Assembly (NCBI RefSeq): GCF_014334015.1
Contig: NZ_CP060488.1
Span: forward strand, 4,670,501 to 4,734,500
DNA: 64,000 nt
Source of the DNA: Bacteroides sp. M10
GTDB taxonomy: Bacteria; Bacteroidota; Bacteroidia; Bacteroidales; Bacteroidaceae
Direction: 5' to 3'
This document shows, piece after piece, positions 25,930-35,132 of this stretch. The notes beneath the pieces were generated by a model. The model had not been told where the DNA came from. It did not search any database and was given only the letters and a program-made list of their open reading frames with translations. The first letter of the stretch is position 1, and each line of letters begins with the position of its first letter. The translations under genes and the position numbers were made by a program.

Positions 25930-27177
25930 ATGGCAATAATCAAACCTTTCAAGGGCATTCGTCCTCCGCAAAACCTCGTAGAACAGGTCGCTTCACGTCC
26001 TTATGATGTACTGAACTCTGAAGAAGCCCGCGCAGAAGCGGAAGGTAACGAAAAGTCTCTTTATCATATTATTAAACCGGAAATAGATTTCCCTGTTGGT
26101 ACGGATGAACACGACGAACAGGTGTATGCTAAAGCTGCCGAGAATTTCCAACTGTTTCAGGACAAAGGCTGGTTGGTGCAGGATAAGAAGGAAAACTATT
26201 ATATCTATGCCCAGACGATGAACGGGAAAACGCAATACGGATTGGTAGTCGGTGCTTATGTTCCCGATTATATGAATGGTATTATCAAAAAGCATGAGCT
26301 TACCCGTCGTGACAAGGAAGAGGATCGTATGAAACATGTACGTGTGAACAACGCGAACATTGAGCCTGTTTTCTTTGCTTATCCTGATAATGAGAAGCTG
26401 GATGTTATTATAAAGAAATATACAGCAAACAAGCCGGTTTATGACTTTATCGCTCCGGGTGATGGCTTTGGACATACTTTCTGGATTGTCGACCAGGAGG
26501 CAGATATTGCGACCATTACTGCCGAATTTGCTAAAATGCCTGCTCTTTATATTGCTGACGGGCATCACCGTTCTGCCGCTGCTGCACTGGTGGGAGCAGA
26601 GAAAGCAAGATTGAACCCAAATCATCGCGGTGATGAAGAATATAATTACTTTATGGCTGTTTGCTTCCCGGCAAATCAGTTGACTATCATTGACTACAAC
26701 CGTGTAGTGAAAGATCTTAATGGTTTGACTCCCGAACAATTCTTGGCTGCACTTGATAAAAACTTTGTAGTAGAAGAGAAAGGCGCGGACATCTATAAAC
26801 CGTCCGGCTTGCATAATTTTTCACTCTATTTGGGTGGTAAATGGTATAGTTTGACTGCTAAGGCCGGTACGTATAATGATAACGACCCTATTGGCGTGCT
26901 TGATGTTACAATCTCTTCCAACTTGATTTTGGATGAAGTTTTAGGTATAAAGGATCTGCGTTCTGATAAACGTATTGATTTTGTCGGTGGTATCCGTGGA
27001 TTGGGAGAGCTCAAGAAACGTGTGGATAGCGGTGAAATGAAAGTGGCTTTAGCTCTCTATCCTGTGTCTATGAAACAGTTGATGGATATTGCAGATACAG
27101 GCAATATTATGCCGCCGAAGACTACTTGGTTTGAACCGAAACTTCGTTCGGGACTGGTGATTCATAAGTTAGATTAA
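25930..27177 (+). CDS. DUF1015 family protein
   Basis: A 415-aa protein with the DUF1015 landmarks: IIKPFKGIRPPQNLV start, SRPYDVLNSEEAR, a central ADGHHRSAAA motif and FFAYPD. In Bacteroidetes and other anaerobes it follows serC-serA closely and is thought to belong to serine metabolism. Later work links the family to a kinase-like fold acting on serine; I cannot confirm this from the sequence. The length is normal. A terminator follows at 27255-27319. Confidence 0.92.
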   Translation: MAIIKPFKGIRPPQNLVEQVASRPYDVLNSEEARAEAEGNEKSLYHIIKPEIDFPVGTDEHDEQVYAKAAENFQLFQDKGWLVQDKKENYYIYAQTMNGKTQYGLVVGAYVPDYMNGIIKKHELTRRDKEEDRMKHVRVNNANIEPVFFAYPDNEKLDVIIKKYTANKPVYDFIAPGDGFGHTFWIVDQEADIATITAEFAKMPALYIADGHHRSAAAALVGAEKARLNPNHRGDEEYNYFMAVCFPANQLTIIDYNRVVKDLNGLTPEQFLAALDKNFVVEEKGADIYKPSGLHNFSLYLGGKWYSLTAKAGTYNDNDPIGVLDVTISSNLILDEVLGIKDLRSDKRIDFVGGIRGLGELKKRVDSGEMKVALALYPVSMKQLMDIADTGNIMPPKTTWFEPKLRSGLVIHKLD

Positions 27178-27254
27178 AAAATATCTGTTAGATGATGCGA
27201 AAATCATTGTTGATAGGGACTATATCAGTAGATGTGACGCTTGATTGATGTAGA

Positions 27255-27319
27255 AAAAATAGTGACGGGATATGCCCGGGATAGTGACGGTATCGTTGTG
27301 GTATACCGTCACTATTTTT
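27255..27319 (+). terminator. Terminator with two competing left arms
   Basis: The right arm CCGTCACTATTTTT (27306-27319) can pair with either of two copies of ATAGTGACGG: 27255-27268 (14 bp) or 27281-27293, the latter extended as ATAGTGACGGTAT to 27303-27315 (13 bp). T residues at the end give terminator character. It closes the serC-serA-DUF1015 region. Confidence 0.75.
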
Positions 27320-27398
27320 AATTCCCCCAACTGCCTATCATCGATAAGTGGAACATTAATATTTCCAAATGATAGATTGACTTTTCTCATTAAAGACG

Positions 27399-27406
27399 TA
27401 TCTTTG
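27399..27406 (+). promoter_or_regulatory. -7 promoter box abutting the yigZ-like start
   Basis: TATCTTTG ends 4 nt before the ATG at 27411, predicting a leaderless or near-leaderless mRNA. Confidence 0.65.
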
Positions 27407-27410
27407 CAAC

Positions 27411-28028
27411 ATGACTGCTGAAGATACTTATAAAACCATCATTGAGCCTTCCAAAGGTATTTATACGGAAAAACGAAGCAAGTTCATTGCTATAGCCCTT
27501 CCTGTGCGTACTCTCGATGAGATAAAGATGCATCTTGAAACGTATCAGAAAAAGTATTATGATGCCCGGCATGTATGCTATGCTTATATGTTGGGAGCTG
27601 CACGAAAGGATTTCCGTGCCAATGACAACGGAGAACCTTCCGGAACAGCGGGTAAACCCATTCTCGGACAGATAAACTCGAATGAACTGACGGATATACT
27701 GATTATAGTAGTTCGTTATTTTGGAGGAATCAAGTTGGGGACAAGTGGATTGATTGTTGCTTACAAGGCCGCTGCTGCCGAAGCTATTGCTGCTGCTACC
27801 ATTATAGAAAAGACGGTAGATGAGGATGTGACGGTAATGTTTGAATATCCTTTTATGAATGATGTCATGCGCATTGTGAAAGAAGAGGAACCGGAGATTC
27901 TGAATCAGTCGTATGATATGGATTGTAGCATGACATTGCGGATTCGTCGTTCGATGATGCCTAAGTTGCGTGCACGTTTGGAGAAGGTGGAGACAGCGCG
28001 GATTCTTGATGATGAGAATATTTTGTAG
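27411..28028 (+). CDS. YigZ/IMPACT family protein
   Basis: A 205-aa protein of the UPF0029/IMPACT family. The first 125 residues carry the domain: GIYTEKRSKFIAIA, the HVCYAYMLGA block, the DNGEPSGTAGKPIL motif and VVRYFGGIKLGTSGLIVAYK. A ferredoxin-like C-terminal domain of about 70 residues completes the normal YigZ length. Family members bind ribosomes or influence translation stress responses in eukaryotes; the bacterial role is unclear. It is followed 42 nt later by the C39-like gene. Confidence 0.93.
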   Translation: MTAEDTYKTIIEPSKGIYTEKRSKFIAIALPVRTLDEIKMHLETYQKKYYDARHVCYAYMLGAARKDFRANDNGEPSGTAGKPILGQINSNELTDILIIVVRYFGGIKLGTSGLIVAYKAAAAEAIAAATIIEKTVDEDVTVMFEYPFMNDVMRIVKEEEPEILNQSYDMDCSMTLRIRRSMMPKLRARLEKVETARILDDENIL

Positions 28029-28070
28029 GTAAAGTATTAGAAGTAGTAATAGAGATAGAGAGTGGATTGC

Positions 28071-28871
28071 ATGATAAATAAATGTCACATAATTTTTAGT
28101 CTGTTTTTAAGTTCCTTTGTATGGATGAGCGTTCAGGCGCAAGCACAAATACAGGAAACTCAAAAACTGGCTCCTAATAATATTCCTGTTCCGTGGTATT
28201 CGCAGAAAATCGCAGGATGTCCTTACTCGCATTGCTCTCTGGCTTCTTCGTTAATGGTCTTTGATTATTTTAAGGGAATGACGGCTGATACACAACGTAC
28301 AGCCCAGGATGCAGAAAAGAAACTGATTGAATATCAGCGGAACTACTTTCTGAAAAAACGTGCTCCTTTCCGTCGCCGTACTTCAATAGGGCAGGGTGGA
28401 TATTATTCTTTTGAGATTGATTCGTTGACACGTTATTATGAAAACATGATAAGTGCCGAACATTTCCAGCAGAAAGATTACCGGATATTGAAAGATTATA
28501 TTGATCGTGGCATTCCTGTGCTTGTGAATGTGAGATATACAGGTGCAGTTCGTGGTTTGCGTCCCGGTCCGAGAGGGCACTGGATGGTGCTTCGTGGCAT
28601 TGATGATAAACATGTGTGGGTGAATGATCCCGGACGTTCGCCGGAGATGCGGACTAAAGGAGAAAATATCTGTTATCCTATTAAGAAACAGCCGGGTAAC
28701 CCTTCTTATTTTGATGGTTGTTGGACGGGACGATTTATCATAGTCACTCCCAGAGAATGGATACGAAACTCTCTGTTTGCACAAGTAGGCAAGCTCCCTC
28801 CATTGGAGGAGGTGACTCATATAGTTCCTCCGGTTGTGTCGTCTGTAATATCAGTAGTAGAATTAAGATAA
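28071..28871 (+). CDS. Secreted C39-like (papain-fold) cysteine peptidase family protein
   Basis: A 266-aa protein. ATG 28071 opens a clear signal peptide (about 1-24, ...SVQAQA); a GTG three codons earlier is possible but less likely. The mature part has the peptidase_C39_2 arrangement: IPVPWYSQ start, catalytic Cys55 in PYSHCSLAS, His170 in RGHWMVL and Asp186 in VNDPG. Catalysis by a Cys-His-Asp triad is therefore plausible. The WTGRFIIVTP end is typical. It is probably periplasmic; the substrate is unknown. Next to the HpaII-family gene by 35 nt on the same strand, but no functional link is apparent. Confidence 0.8.
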   Translation: MINKCHIIFSLFLSSFVWMSVQAQAQIQETQKLAPNNIPVPWYSQKIAGCPYSHCSLASSLMVFDYFKGMTADTQRTAQDAEKKLIEYQRNYFLKKRAPFRRRTSIGQGGYYSFEIDSLTRYYENMISAEHFQQKDYRILKDYIDRGIPVLVNVRYTGAVRGLRPGPRGHWMVLRGIDDKHVWVNDPGRSPEMRTKGENICYPIKKQPGNPSYFDGCWTGRFIIVTPREWIRNSLFAQVGKLPPLEEVTHIVPPVVSSVISVVELR

Positions 28872-28906
28872 AACATTTGTAGTAAAATAAAGAAGAACAA
28901 AAATAT

Positions 28907-29992
28907 ATGGCATTTGAAGCAACCAAAAAAGAATGGTGCGAACTCTATTCTTTCTTTCGTCTCTTAGCAGATGGAAAAGTAGTGTTAGGCACAACAGAAG
29001 CAAAGGTGGGAGATACATTTTGGCCTGTTGCAATGATTCAACGGGAAGAACATGATGGAACACGTCAGTATTATATTGAGGAAGATACGATTCGTATAGA
29101 AGGAGAGAATGGGAGTAAGTCCATGCCTCGTGAAGATTTTGGTATTGTAGCTGATCTGATATTGCAGGCTGTGAAATCTTCGCCGGAAAATGATGTTGCT
29201 TCTCCGGAAGGAGTAGAAGAGTTTTTAGACGAAGCTGCCATTTTCGATTTGGAAGCAAAAACAGAAGATCGCACAGATTTTTCCGTTGCGTTCTGGCATC
29301 CGAAAGCTCCGTTAAGAGGTTTCAATGTCCGTTCACGGTTGGGCGTAATGAATCCGTTGTTGGACGGAGGACGTGCAGCGAATCTTAAACTGGAACAGAG
29401 TGGAGTCAAATTTGCCACTCCAACAGTGAATAAAATCAATGCTTTGCCTGAATCTCCGAATGAAGTTGCCGAACGGATGATGATGATCGAACGTTTGGGT
29501 GGCGTACTTAAATACGCTGATGTAGCCGACCGTGTGTTCCGAAGTAATCTTTTGATGATTGATCTGCATTTTCCACGTGTATTGACAGAAATGGTTCGTA
29601 TCATGCATTTGGATGGTATCTCCCGTATTAGTGAGTTGACGGAAGTTATCAAACAAATGAATCCGTTGAAGATTAAAGATGAACTCATCAATAAGCATAA
29701 GTTCTATGAATTCAAGATGAAACAGTTCTTGATGGCATTAGCATTGGGAATGCGTCCTGCAAAGATTTATAATGGATTGGATTCGGCTGTGGAAGGTATT
29801 CTATTGGTGGATGGAAGTGGAGAAGTGCTTTGTTATCATAAATCGGAAAAGCAAATAATGGAGGATTTCTTGTTTCTAAATACCCGTTTAGAAAAAGGAT
29901 CTTTAGAGAAAGATAAATACGGGTTTCTGGAGAGAGAGAATGGAATCTATTATTTCAAACTGAATGCAAAGATTGGGCTGGTCAAACGGTAG
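28907..29992 (+). CDS. HpaII family type II restriction endonuclease homologue, orphan
   Basis: A 361-aa protein matching the RE_HpaII family as I recognise it. The N-terminal EWCELYSFFRLLADGKVVLG block fits, followed by FWPVAMIQREEHDG, RGFNVRSRLG and the KINALPESPNEVAERM segment. HpaII cuts CCGG. No DNA methyltransferase lies on either side (C39-like upstream, nitroreductase downstream), so a standard restriction-modification pair is absent here. Either the methylase is elsewhere, or the protein has changed specificity, lost activity or been repurposed. The frame is full length and intact. Confidence 0.75.
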   Translation: MAFEATKKEWCELYSFFRLLADGKVVLGTTEAKVGDTFWPVAMIQREEHDGTRQYYIEEDTIRIEGENGSKSMPREDFGIVADLILQAVKSSPENDVASPEGVEEFLDEAAIFDLEAKTEDRTDFSVAFWHPKAPLRGFNVRSRLGVMNPLLDGGRAANLKLEQSGVKFATPTVNKINALPESPNEVAERMMMIERLGGVLKYADVADRVFRSNLLMIDLHFPRVLTEMVRIMHLDGISRISELTEVIKQMNPLKIKDELINKHKFYEFKMKQFLMALALGMRPAKIYNGLDSAVEGILLVDGSGEVLCYHKSEKQIMEDFLFLNTRLEKGSLEKDKYGFLERENGIYYFKLNAKIGLVKR

Positions 29993-30061
29993 AAAAGTAC
30001 AATGTATTGATTGCAGTCAAACTAATAATGATGACATACTTATATAAAATACTTGTTATCT

Positions 30062-30631
30062 ATGAAAACAAATGAAGTTTTAGAGAACATTAAAGCACGC
30101 CGTAGCGTACGGGCTTATACTGACCAGCAAGTTTCAGAAGAGGATTTGCAGGCTATTTTGGAAGCTGCTACTTATGCACCGAGTGGAATGCATCTGGAAA
30201 CATGGCATTTTACGGCTATTCAGAATATGGATAAGTTGACAGAACTGAATGAACGGATTAAAGGGGCTTTTGCAAAAAGTGACGATTCTCGTTTGCAGGA
30301 ACGTGGACATAGTAAGACTTATTGTTGCTATTATCATGCTCCGACTTTAGTGATTGTGTCTAATGAGCCTACTCAATGGTGGGCTGGTATGGATTGTGCT
30401 TGTGCCATAGAAAATATGTTCCTGGCTGCCCAGTCTTTAGGTATCGGCTCTTGTTGGATCAATCAGTTGGGGACAACATGTGACGATCCGGAGGTTCGTG
30501 AATTTATTACTGCTTTAGGCGTTCCTGCCAATCATAAAGTCTACGGTTGTGTAGCTTTGGGTTATCCTGATTCGAAGATTCCAATGAAAGAGAAAAAGGT
30601 GAAGGCTAATACGATAACTATCGTTAGATAG
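30062..30631 (+). CDS. Nitroreductase family FMN oxidoreductase
   Basis: A 189-aa member of the FMN-dependent nitroreductase fold. The FMN phosphate motif RRSVRAYTDQ stands at the N-terminus, followed by ATYAPSGMHLETW. The DCACAIENMFLAAQSLGIGSCW segment and the VALGYPDSK end are characteristic. It would reduce nitro or quinone compounds with NAD(P)H, natural substrate unknown. ATG 30062 is chosen; a TTG three codons upstream is unlikely. A bidirectional terminator separates it from gcvP. Confidence 0.92.
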   Translation: MKTNEVLENIKARRSVRAYTDQQVSEEDLQAILEAATYAPSGMHLETWHFTAIQNMDKLTELNERIKGAFAKSDDSRLQERGHSKTYCCYYHAPTLVIVSNEPTQWWAGMDCACAIENMFLAAQSLGIGSCWINQLGTTCDDPEVREFITALGVPANHKVYGCVALGYPDSKIPMKEKKVKANTITIVR

Positions 30632-30651
30632 AGTACAGCTTCTTTTCTGAT

Positions 30652-30698
30652 AAAAATAATTCCGGGACTTAACGTATGTGAGTCCCGGAATTATTTTT
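30652..30698. terminator. Bidirectional terminator between the nitroreductase gene and gcvP
   Basis: An 18-bp perfect stem (30652-30669 with 30681-30698) with AAAAATAA and TTATTTTT ends. It serves both converging genes. Confidence 0.92.
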
Positions 30699-30754
30699 GT
30701 GAGGTGATTCTTTAAGAGACAGTGCTCTGGAAATCTCTTTGGATAGGCCCCTTT

Positions 30755-33604
30755 TTACTCGAAAGTACCATAGCGAGTGGGTAGTAGCTTACGGTCTCCC
30801 AAGGTGTTATCTACGCGAGCTACATTTATCCAGAATTTATTGTCACGTACACTTTCTATAGGATAAGCTGCTTTCTCGCGTGTATATGAGTGTTCCCAAC
30901 GATCACTTACAATTTCATATTCCGGATGAGGAGCATTAATCAATACATTATCATCTTTATCCGCTTCGCCATTCTTCACTTCTTGAATTTCTTTCCAGAT
31001 ATTCAGCATGACATCTACGAAATTGTCTAGTTCTGCCAGACTTTCACTTTCTGTTGGTTCAATCATCAACGTACCGTGGACGGGGAAGGAGAGAGTAGGA
31101 GCATGATAACCGTAATCCATCAGGCGTTTAGCAATATCATTCTCCGAGATGCCTGCTTCTTCATGTACTTTCCGGCATTCCAGAATCATTTCGTGTCCTA
31201 CGAAACCGTTGGCTCCCCGATAAACAACTCCATACGTATCTTTCAGACAAGTAGCCAGATAATTAGCGTTCAGGATCGCAATTTTAGTTGCCTGTGTCAG
31301 TCCTTCTGCACCCATCATGCGGATATATCCGTATGTGATAGGCAGAATACCTGCACTGCCGAATGGAGCTGCCGATACTTGATTTTGTGAATTGCCGAAG
31401 ATTCCGTGTCCGGGAAGGAAAGGAACCAGATGTTCGGCTACGCAGATAGGACCGACTCCCGGACCTCCGCCACCATGAGGGGAGGCGAATGTTTTATGAA
31501 GATTCAAGTGACAGACATCCGCACCGATGAATCCCGGATTGGTTAATCCTACCTGTGCATTCATGTTGGCTCCGTCCATATATACTTGTGCACCATAGGC
31601 GTGAATGATGTCGCAAATCTCTTTTATCTCGGTCTCGAAGATACCATGTGTAGAAGGATAAGTAATCATCAGTGCAGCTAATTCATCTTTATTCTCTTCA
31701 GCTTTTGCACGTAGGTCAGCCATTTCTACATTCCCCTGTTCGTCGCATGCACAGGTGACAGTTACGAAACCTGCCTGTATAGCAGACGCAGGATTTGTTC
31801 CGTGAGCCGAAGCCGGAATCAAGACTTTGTTCCGGTGTCCCTGACCGATACTTTCGAGATAGGCACGAATCACACGAAGGCCTGCATATTCTCCCGCGGC
31901 ACCCGAATTGGGTTGTAGGCTGACTCCTGCAAATCCGGTGATAATTTTCAAATCTTCACTTAGGTTCTTGATTAATTCACGATAACCTTCTGCCTGGTCT
32001 TCCGGAACCAGCGGGTGCATACCCATAAACTCGGGACGGCTTAAAGGCAACATTTCTGCGGCTGCATTCAGCTTCATTGTACATGAACCGAGGGAAATCA
32101 TGGATTGTGCAAGAGAAATATCTTTGCGGTCCAGACGTTTGATGTAACGCATCATCTCTGTTTCCGTGTGATACTTGCTGAATACTTCATGTGTCAGGAA
32201 AGGAGTTGTACGTTTCACTTCTTTGGCGATGTTGCTTCTTTCCGGAATATCGTCTACTTTCTGGTAATCTTTTCCGGCAGCAATGGCAAAAATCGAGAGC
32301 AACACATTGGCAGCTGCCACATCTGTTGTTTCGTCAATGCTGAAACCAACATTGCCATTTTCATAATAGCGCAGATTAACTTCTTTGGTAAGTGCTATCG
32401 TGCGGATTTGCTGTGCCGAAACGTGCTCGGGCAATTCGAAACGTAAGGTGTCAAAGTATTGAGCGTTGACTTGTGTATATCCGCATTTCTTTAATTGCTT
32501 TTCAAGAAATACAGTAATGCTGTGTATACGCGATGCAATTGTAGTGATACCCTCCTGACCGTGATAAACGGCGTAAAAGCCTGCCATAGTAGCTAATAAT
32601 GCTTGTGCGGTACAGATATTTGAAGTTGCTTTTTCCCGTTTGATATGTTGTTCACGTGTCTGTAAAGCCATTCGGTAGCAGAGTTTGCCATATTTGTCTT
32701 TAGACCATCCGATGATTCGTCCCGGCATATTCCGCTTGTATTCATCTTTGGTAGCAAAGAAAGCAGCCGACGGACCGCCATAGAACATTGGAGTACCCAA
32801 GCGTTGTGTGGTTCCGAATACAATATCTGCTCCCCATTCTCCCGGAGGAGTTAGCAGGGCGAGACTTAAAATATCAGCGGCAACAGCTACTTTGCAGTCT
32901 GCGGCATGTGCTTTTTCGGTAAATTCAGAATAGTCCTCTACGTTTCCATGTGAGTTCGGATATTGCAGAATACAGGCAAACACTTCCGGTGAAGGTTCAA
33001 AATCTTTATATTTACCTACACGTAGTTCGATACCTTGAGGTACGGCACGTGTAGTCATGACAGCTAATGTCTGCGGAAAAATATTCTCGTCTACGAAGAC
33101 TACGTTCGCATTGGCTTTCTGTTGCGCGCGGGAGCGTAAGGCATACATCATGCTTACGGCTTCGGCGGCGGCAGTTGCTTCGTCCAGAAGTGAGCAGTTG
33201 GCGAGTGGCATGGCAGTAAGATCACATACGGCTGTCTGGAAATTCATCAATGCTTCCAGACGTCCTTGCGATACCTCTGTCTGGTACGGAGTGTAAGAAG
33301 TATACCATACCGGATTTTCGAATACATTCCGCTGGATAACGGCGGGAGTGATCGTGTTGTACCATCCCAAACCGATATATGTGGTATATAGTTTGTTTTT
33401 AGCTGCCAGTTCAGCGATGTGTTTTCCAAATTCATATTCCGTCAGCGGACTAGTCAATGCTAGTGGCTCTTTCAGCCGTATATTGGCGGGAATTGTCTGA
33501 TTAATCAATTCGTCCAGTGAGTTCACGCCAATTTTGCGGAGCATTATGGCTGTATCTTGTTCATTGATGCCGATGTGACGGCTAGCTAACAAATCGGTTT
33601 TCAT
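30755..33604 (-). CDS. gcvP: Glycine dehydrogenase (decarboxylating), P-protein
   Basis: A 949-aa fused P-protein of the glycine cleavage system. It decarboxylates glycine with PLP and passes aminomethyl to the H-protein lipoyl arm. It starts MKTDLLASRHIG; an ATG three codons upstream is possible. GTTQRLGTPMFYGGPSAAFFA marks the first half; the second half holds the PLP site LNLHKTFASPHGGGGPG. Full-length single chain rather than the split P1/P2 form. The gcvT and gcvH genes are not in the window. The octanoyltransferase for lipoylating the H-protein is encoded at 44215. Confidence 0.97.
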   Translation of the reverse strand: MKTDLLASRHIGINEQDTAIMLRKIGVNSLDELINQTIPANIRLKEPLALTSPLTEYEFGKHIAELAAKNKLYTTYIGLGWYNTITPAVIQRNVFENPVWYTSYTPYQTEVSQGRLEALMNFQTAVCDLTAMPLANCSLLDEATAAAEAVSMMYALRSRAQQKANANVVFVDENIFPQTLAVMTTRAVPQGIELRVGKYKDFEPSPEVFACILQYPNSHGNVEDYSEFTEKAHAADCKVAVAADILSLALLTPPGEWGADIVFGTTQRLGTPMFYGGPSAAFFATKDEYKRNMPGRIIGWSKDKYGKLCYRMALQTREQHIKREKATSNICTAQALLATMAGFYAVYHGQEGITTIASRIHSITVFLEKQLKKCGYTQVNAQYFDTLRFELPEHVSAQQIRTIALTKEVNLRYYENGNVGFSIDETTDVAAANVLLSIFAIAAGKDYQKVDDIPERSNIAKEVKRTTPFLTHEVFSKYHTETEMMRYIKRLDRKDISLAQSMISLGSCTMKLNAAAEMLPLSRPEFMGMHPLVPEDQAEGYRELIKNLSEDLKIITGFAGVSLQPNSGAAGEYAGLRVIRAYLESIGQGHRNKVLIPASAHGTNPASAIQAGFVTVTCACDEQGNVEMADLRAKAEENKDELAALMITYPSTHGIFETEIKEICDIIHAYGAQVYMDGANMNAQVGLTNPGFIGADVCHLNLHKTFASPHGGGGPGVGPICVAEHLVPFLPGHGIFGNSQNQVSAAPFGSAGILPITYGYIRMMGAEGLTQATKIAILNANYLATCLKDTYGVVYRGANGFVGHEMILECRKVHEEAGISENDIAKRLMDYGYHAPTLSFPVHGTLMIEPTESESLAELDNFVDVMLNIWKEIQEVKNGEADKDDNVLINAPHPEYEIVSDRWEHSYTREKAAYPIESVRDNKFWINVARVDNTLGDRKLLPTRYGTFE

Positions 33605-33623
33605 AATAGTCAAGTATTAAATT

Positions 33624-33708
33624 AAGTATTAAGTATCAAGTATTAAGTATTATTGCGGTTAATGGGCGGTTCGCCTTGCTAATACCTAATACTTGATACT
33701 TAATACTT
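33624..33708. repeat. Palindromic AAGTATTAAGTATC repeat upstream of gcvP
   Basis: Left arm 33624-33652 and right arm 33680-33708 are 29-nt reverse complements with one mismatch, made of reiterated AAGTATTA/AAGTATCA words. The loop includes GGGCGGTTCGCC, a smaller hairpin. It lies between the MBL gene stop and the gcvP start, where the gcvP promoter should be, so it may be in the 5' UTR of gcvP. Confidence 0.8.
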
Positions 33709-33716
33709 ATTTTTTA

Positions 33717-34355
33717 TTATCTAAAAAATGGGTTTTCAGCTTTCTCCATTCCGATAGTCGTGGGAGCGCCGTGTCCCGGATAAACGACTGTTTCGTTGGG
33801 AAGAACAAATAAACGGCTGCAAATATGTTCTATCAGTTCATCGAAGTTGCCTCCTGTGAGATCAGCACGGCCGATGCTGCCTTGGAACAGGACGTCACCA
33901 GAGAACATGCAGTTGTCTTCTTTGCAATAGTACACCAAGCTGCCGGGTGAATGTCCGGGTACGTGTATTGCTTCCAGTTTGGTATGTCCGAAAGTGATGA
34001 TATCTCCGTCATGCAGGTATTTGCCCAGTGGTACAGGTTCTTCCTGCAACTGAAAGCCAAACATTCTGCTTTGTTTCGGTGCTTCGTCAATCCAGTACTC
34101 GTCTGCTTTGTTCGCTTCTGCTGATAATCCGAATTCTTTCAGCATGAACGGATTTCCGAAGATATGATCCAGGTGTAAATGAGTATTCAGCAGATGCTTT
34201 ACATTCAGTTCATTGGTAAGAATGAACTTTTTCAGTGCCTGCTTTTCTTCTTCATAGAAACAGCCCGGATCAATTACGACTGCTTCTTTAGTGTCATCCC
34301 ATAATACGTAGCAATTTACGGGAAACATATTAAATTCAAATCTTTTTATTTTCAT
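33717..34355 (-). CDS. MBL-fold metallohydrolase (glyoxalase II-like)
   Basis: A 212-aa metallo-beta-lactamase-fold hydrolase. The dinuclear metal motif is T-H59-L-H61-L-D63-H64; the further ligand His is in HVPGHSPGSLVYY and Asp in MFSGDVLF; a last His lies in VVYPGHGAPTTIG. It belongs to the YcbL/glyoxalase II-like group, so thioester hydrolysis is likely but the substrate is open. ATG 34355 begins the domain directly; an ATG seven codons upstream adds MINHRET. It follows rsmG by 43 nt and may be in one operon with it. Confidence 0.9.
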   Translation of the reverse strand: MKIKRFEFNMFPVNCYVLWDDTKEAVVIDPGCFYEEEKQALKKFILTNELNVKHLLNTHLHLDHIFGNPFMLKEFGLSAEANKADEYWIDEAPKQSRMFGFQLQEEPVPLGKYLHDGDIITFGHTKLEAIHVPGHSPGSLVYYCKEDNCMFSGDVLFQGSIGRADLTGGNFDELIEHICSRLFVLPNETVVYPGHGAPTTIGMEKAENPFFR

Positions 34356-34398
34356 GGTTTCTCTATGATTTATCATCTATCAGAACATATAGTCTTGT

Positions 34399-35019
34399 TT
34401 AAATCGGGACATATACCACTTTTTTTGTTTTAAAGAACTCTTCCTCGAAGTTGTCGCTCAAGCTATGAATGACCGTTTTATGTTTGAACGGCATTGTTTC
34501 ATGCTCCAGTTCACCGCCTTTGAGACAGATAAGTCCGTTGGGCAATGCATTCTGTTGTTTCGAAGAGATATTCTTTTTAATAATCTTAATCAAATCCGCC
34601 AAAGGCATTACGGCACGGCTGACAACAAAGTCAAACGTTCGTTTCTCCTCTTCTGCACGGGCATGGCGGAAAGTCACATTTTTCAGTCCGATGGCATTTG
34701 CTACTTCGGTTGCTACACGTACTTTCTTGCCGATACTGTCTACGAGGTGGAATTTTACCTCGGGAAACAGGATTGCTAAAGGAATGCCGGGAAAACCTCC
34801 TCCTGTACCCAAGTCCATGATGCTGGTTCCGGGGCGGAATTGGATGACTTTGGCAATGCCTAATGAATGGAGCACGTGATGCTCATATAAATTCTCAATG
34901 TCCTTGCGGGAGATAACGTTGATTTTTGAATTCCAGTCAGTGTAGAGATCGTATAGAGCTGCAAATTGTTTACGCTGCTCTTCCGTCAGATCAGGAAAAT
35001 ATTTCAGTATGATTTCCAC
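34399..35019 (-). CDS. rsmG: 16S rRNA (guanine527-N7)-methyltransferase
   Basis: A 206-aa SAM-dependent methyltransferase of the RsmG/GidB family, which methylates G527 of 16S rRNA; loss gives low-level streptomycin resistance in other bacteria. The SAM motif is IMDLGTGGGFPGIPLAI, with KVRVATEVANAIGLKN and a VVSRAVMPLADL block. KINVISRKDIENLYEHHVLHSL is the conserved N-terminal region. The length is normal. Confidence 0.95.
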   Translation of the reverse strand: MEIILKYFPDLTEEQRKQFAALYDLYTDWNSKINVISRKDIENLYEHHVLHSLGIAKVIQFRPGTSIMDLGTGGGFPGIPLAILFPEVKFHLVDSIGKKVRVATEVANAIGLKNVTFRHARAEEEKRTFDFVVSRAVMPLADLIKIIKKNISSKQQNALPNGLICLKGGELEHETMPFKHKTVIHSLSDNFEEEFFKTKKVVYVPI

Positions 35020-35060
35020 TGTTTGAATTTTGAATTATAAGTTTTGAATGATAGATGTGG

Positions 35061-35109
35061 ATGAATATCCTATTCTGTCACATGAAAGTGATAACAATAG
35101 GATATTCAT
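35061..35109. repeat. 14-bp inverted repeat between rsmG and the DUF3298 lipoprotein gene
   Basis: ATGAATATCCTATT (35061-35074) and its exact complement (35096-35109) enclose a second TCAC/GTGA stem. No T-run follows on the minus strand, so it is at best a weak terminator for the lipoprotein gene. Confidence 0.65.
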
Positions 35110-35132
35110 TAGTATTTAGCTTTTTATGATTT

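Noticed and set aside
33605..33716. Glycine riboswitch upstream of gcvP
   Set aside because: The leader is an AT-rich palindromic repeat with no paired-aptamer consensus that I could recognise.
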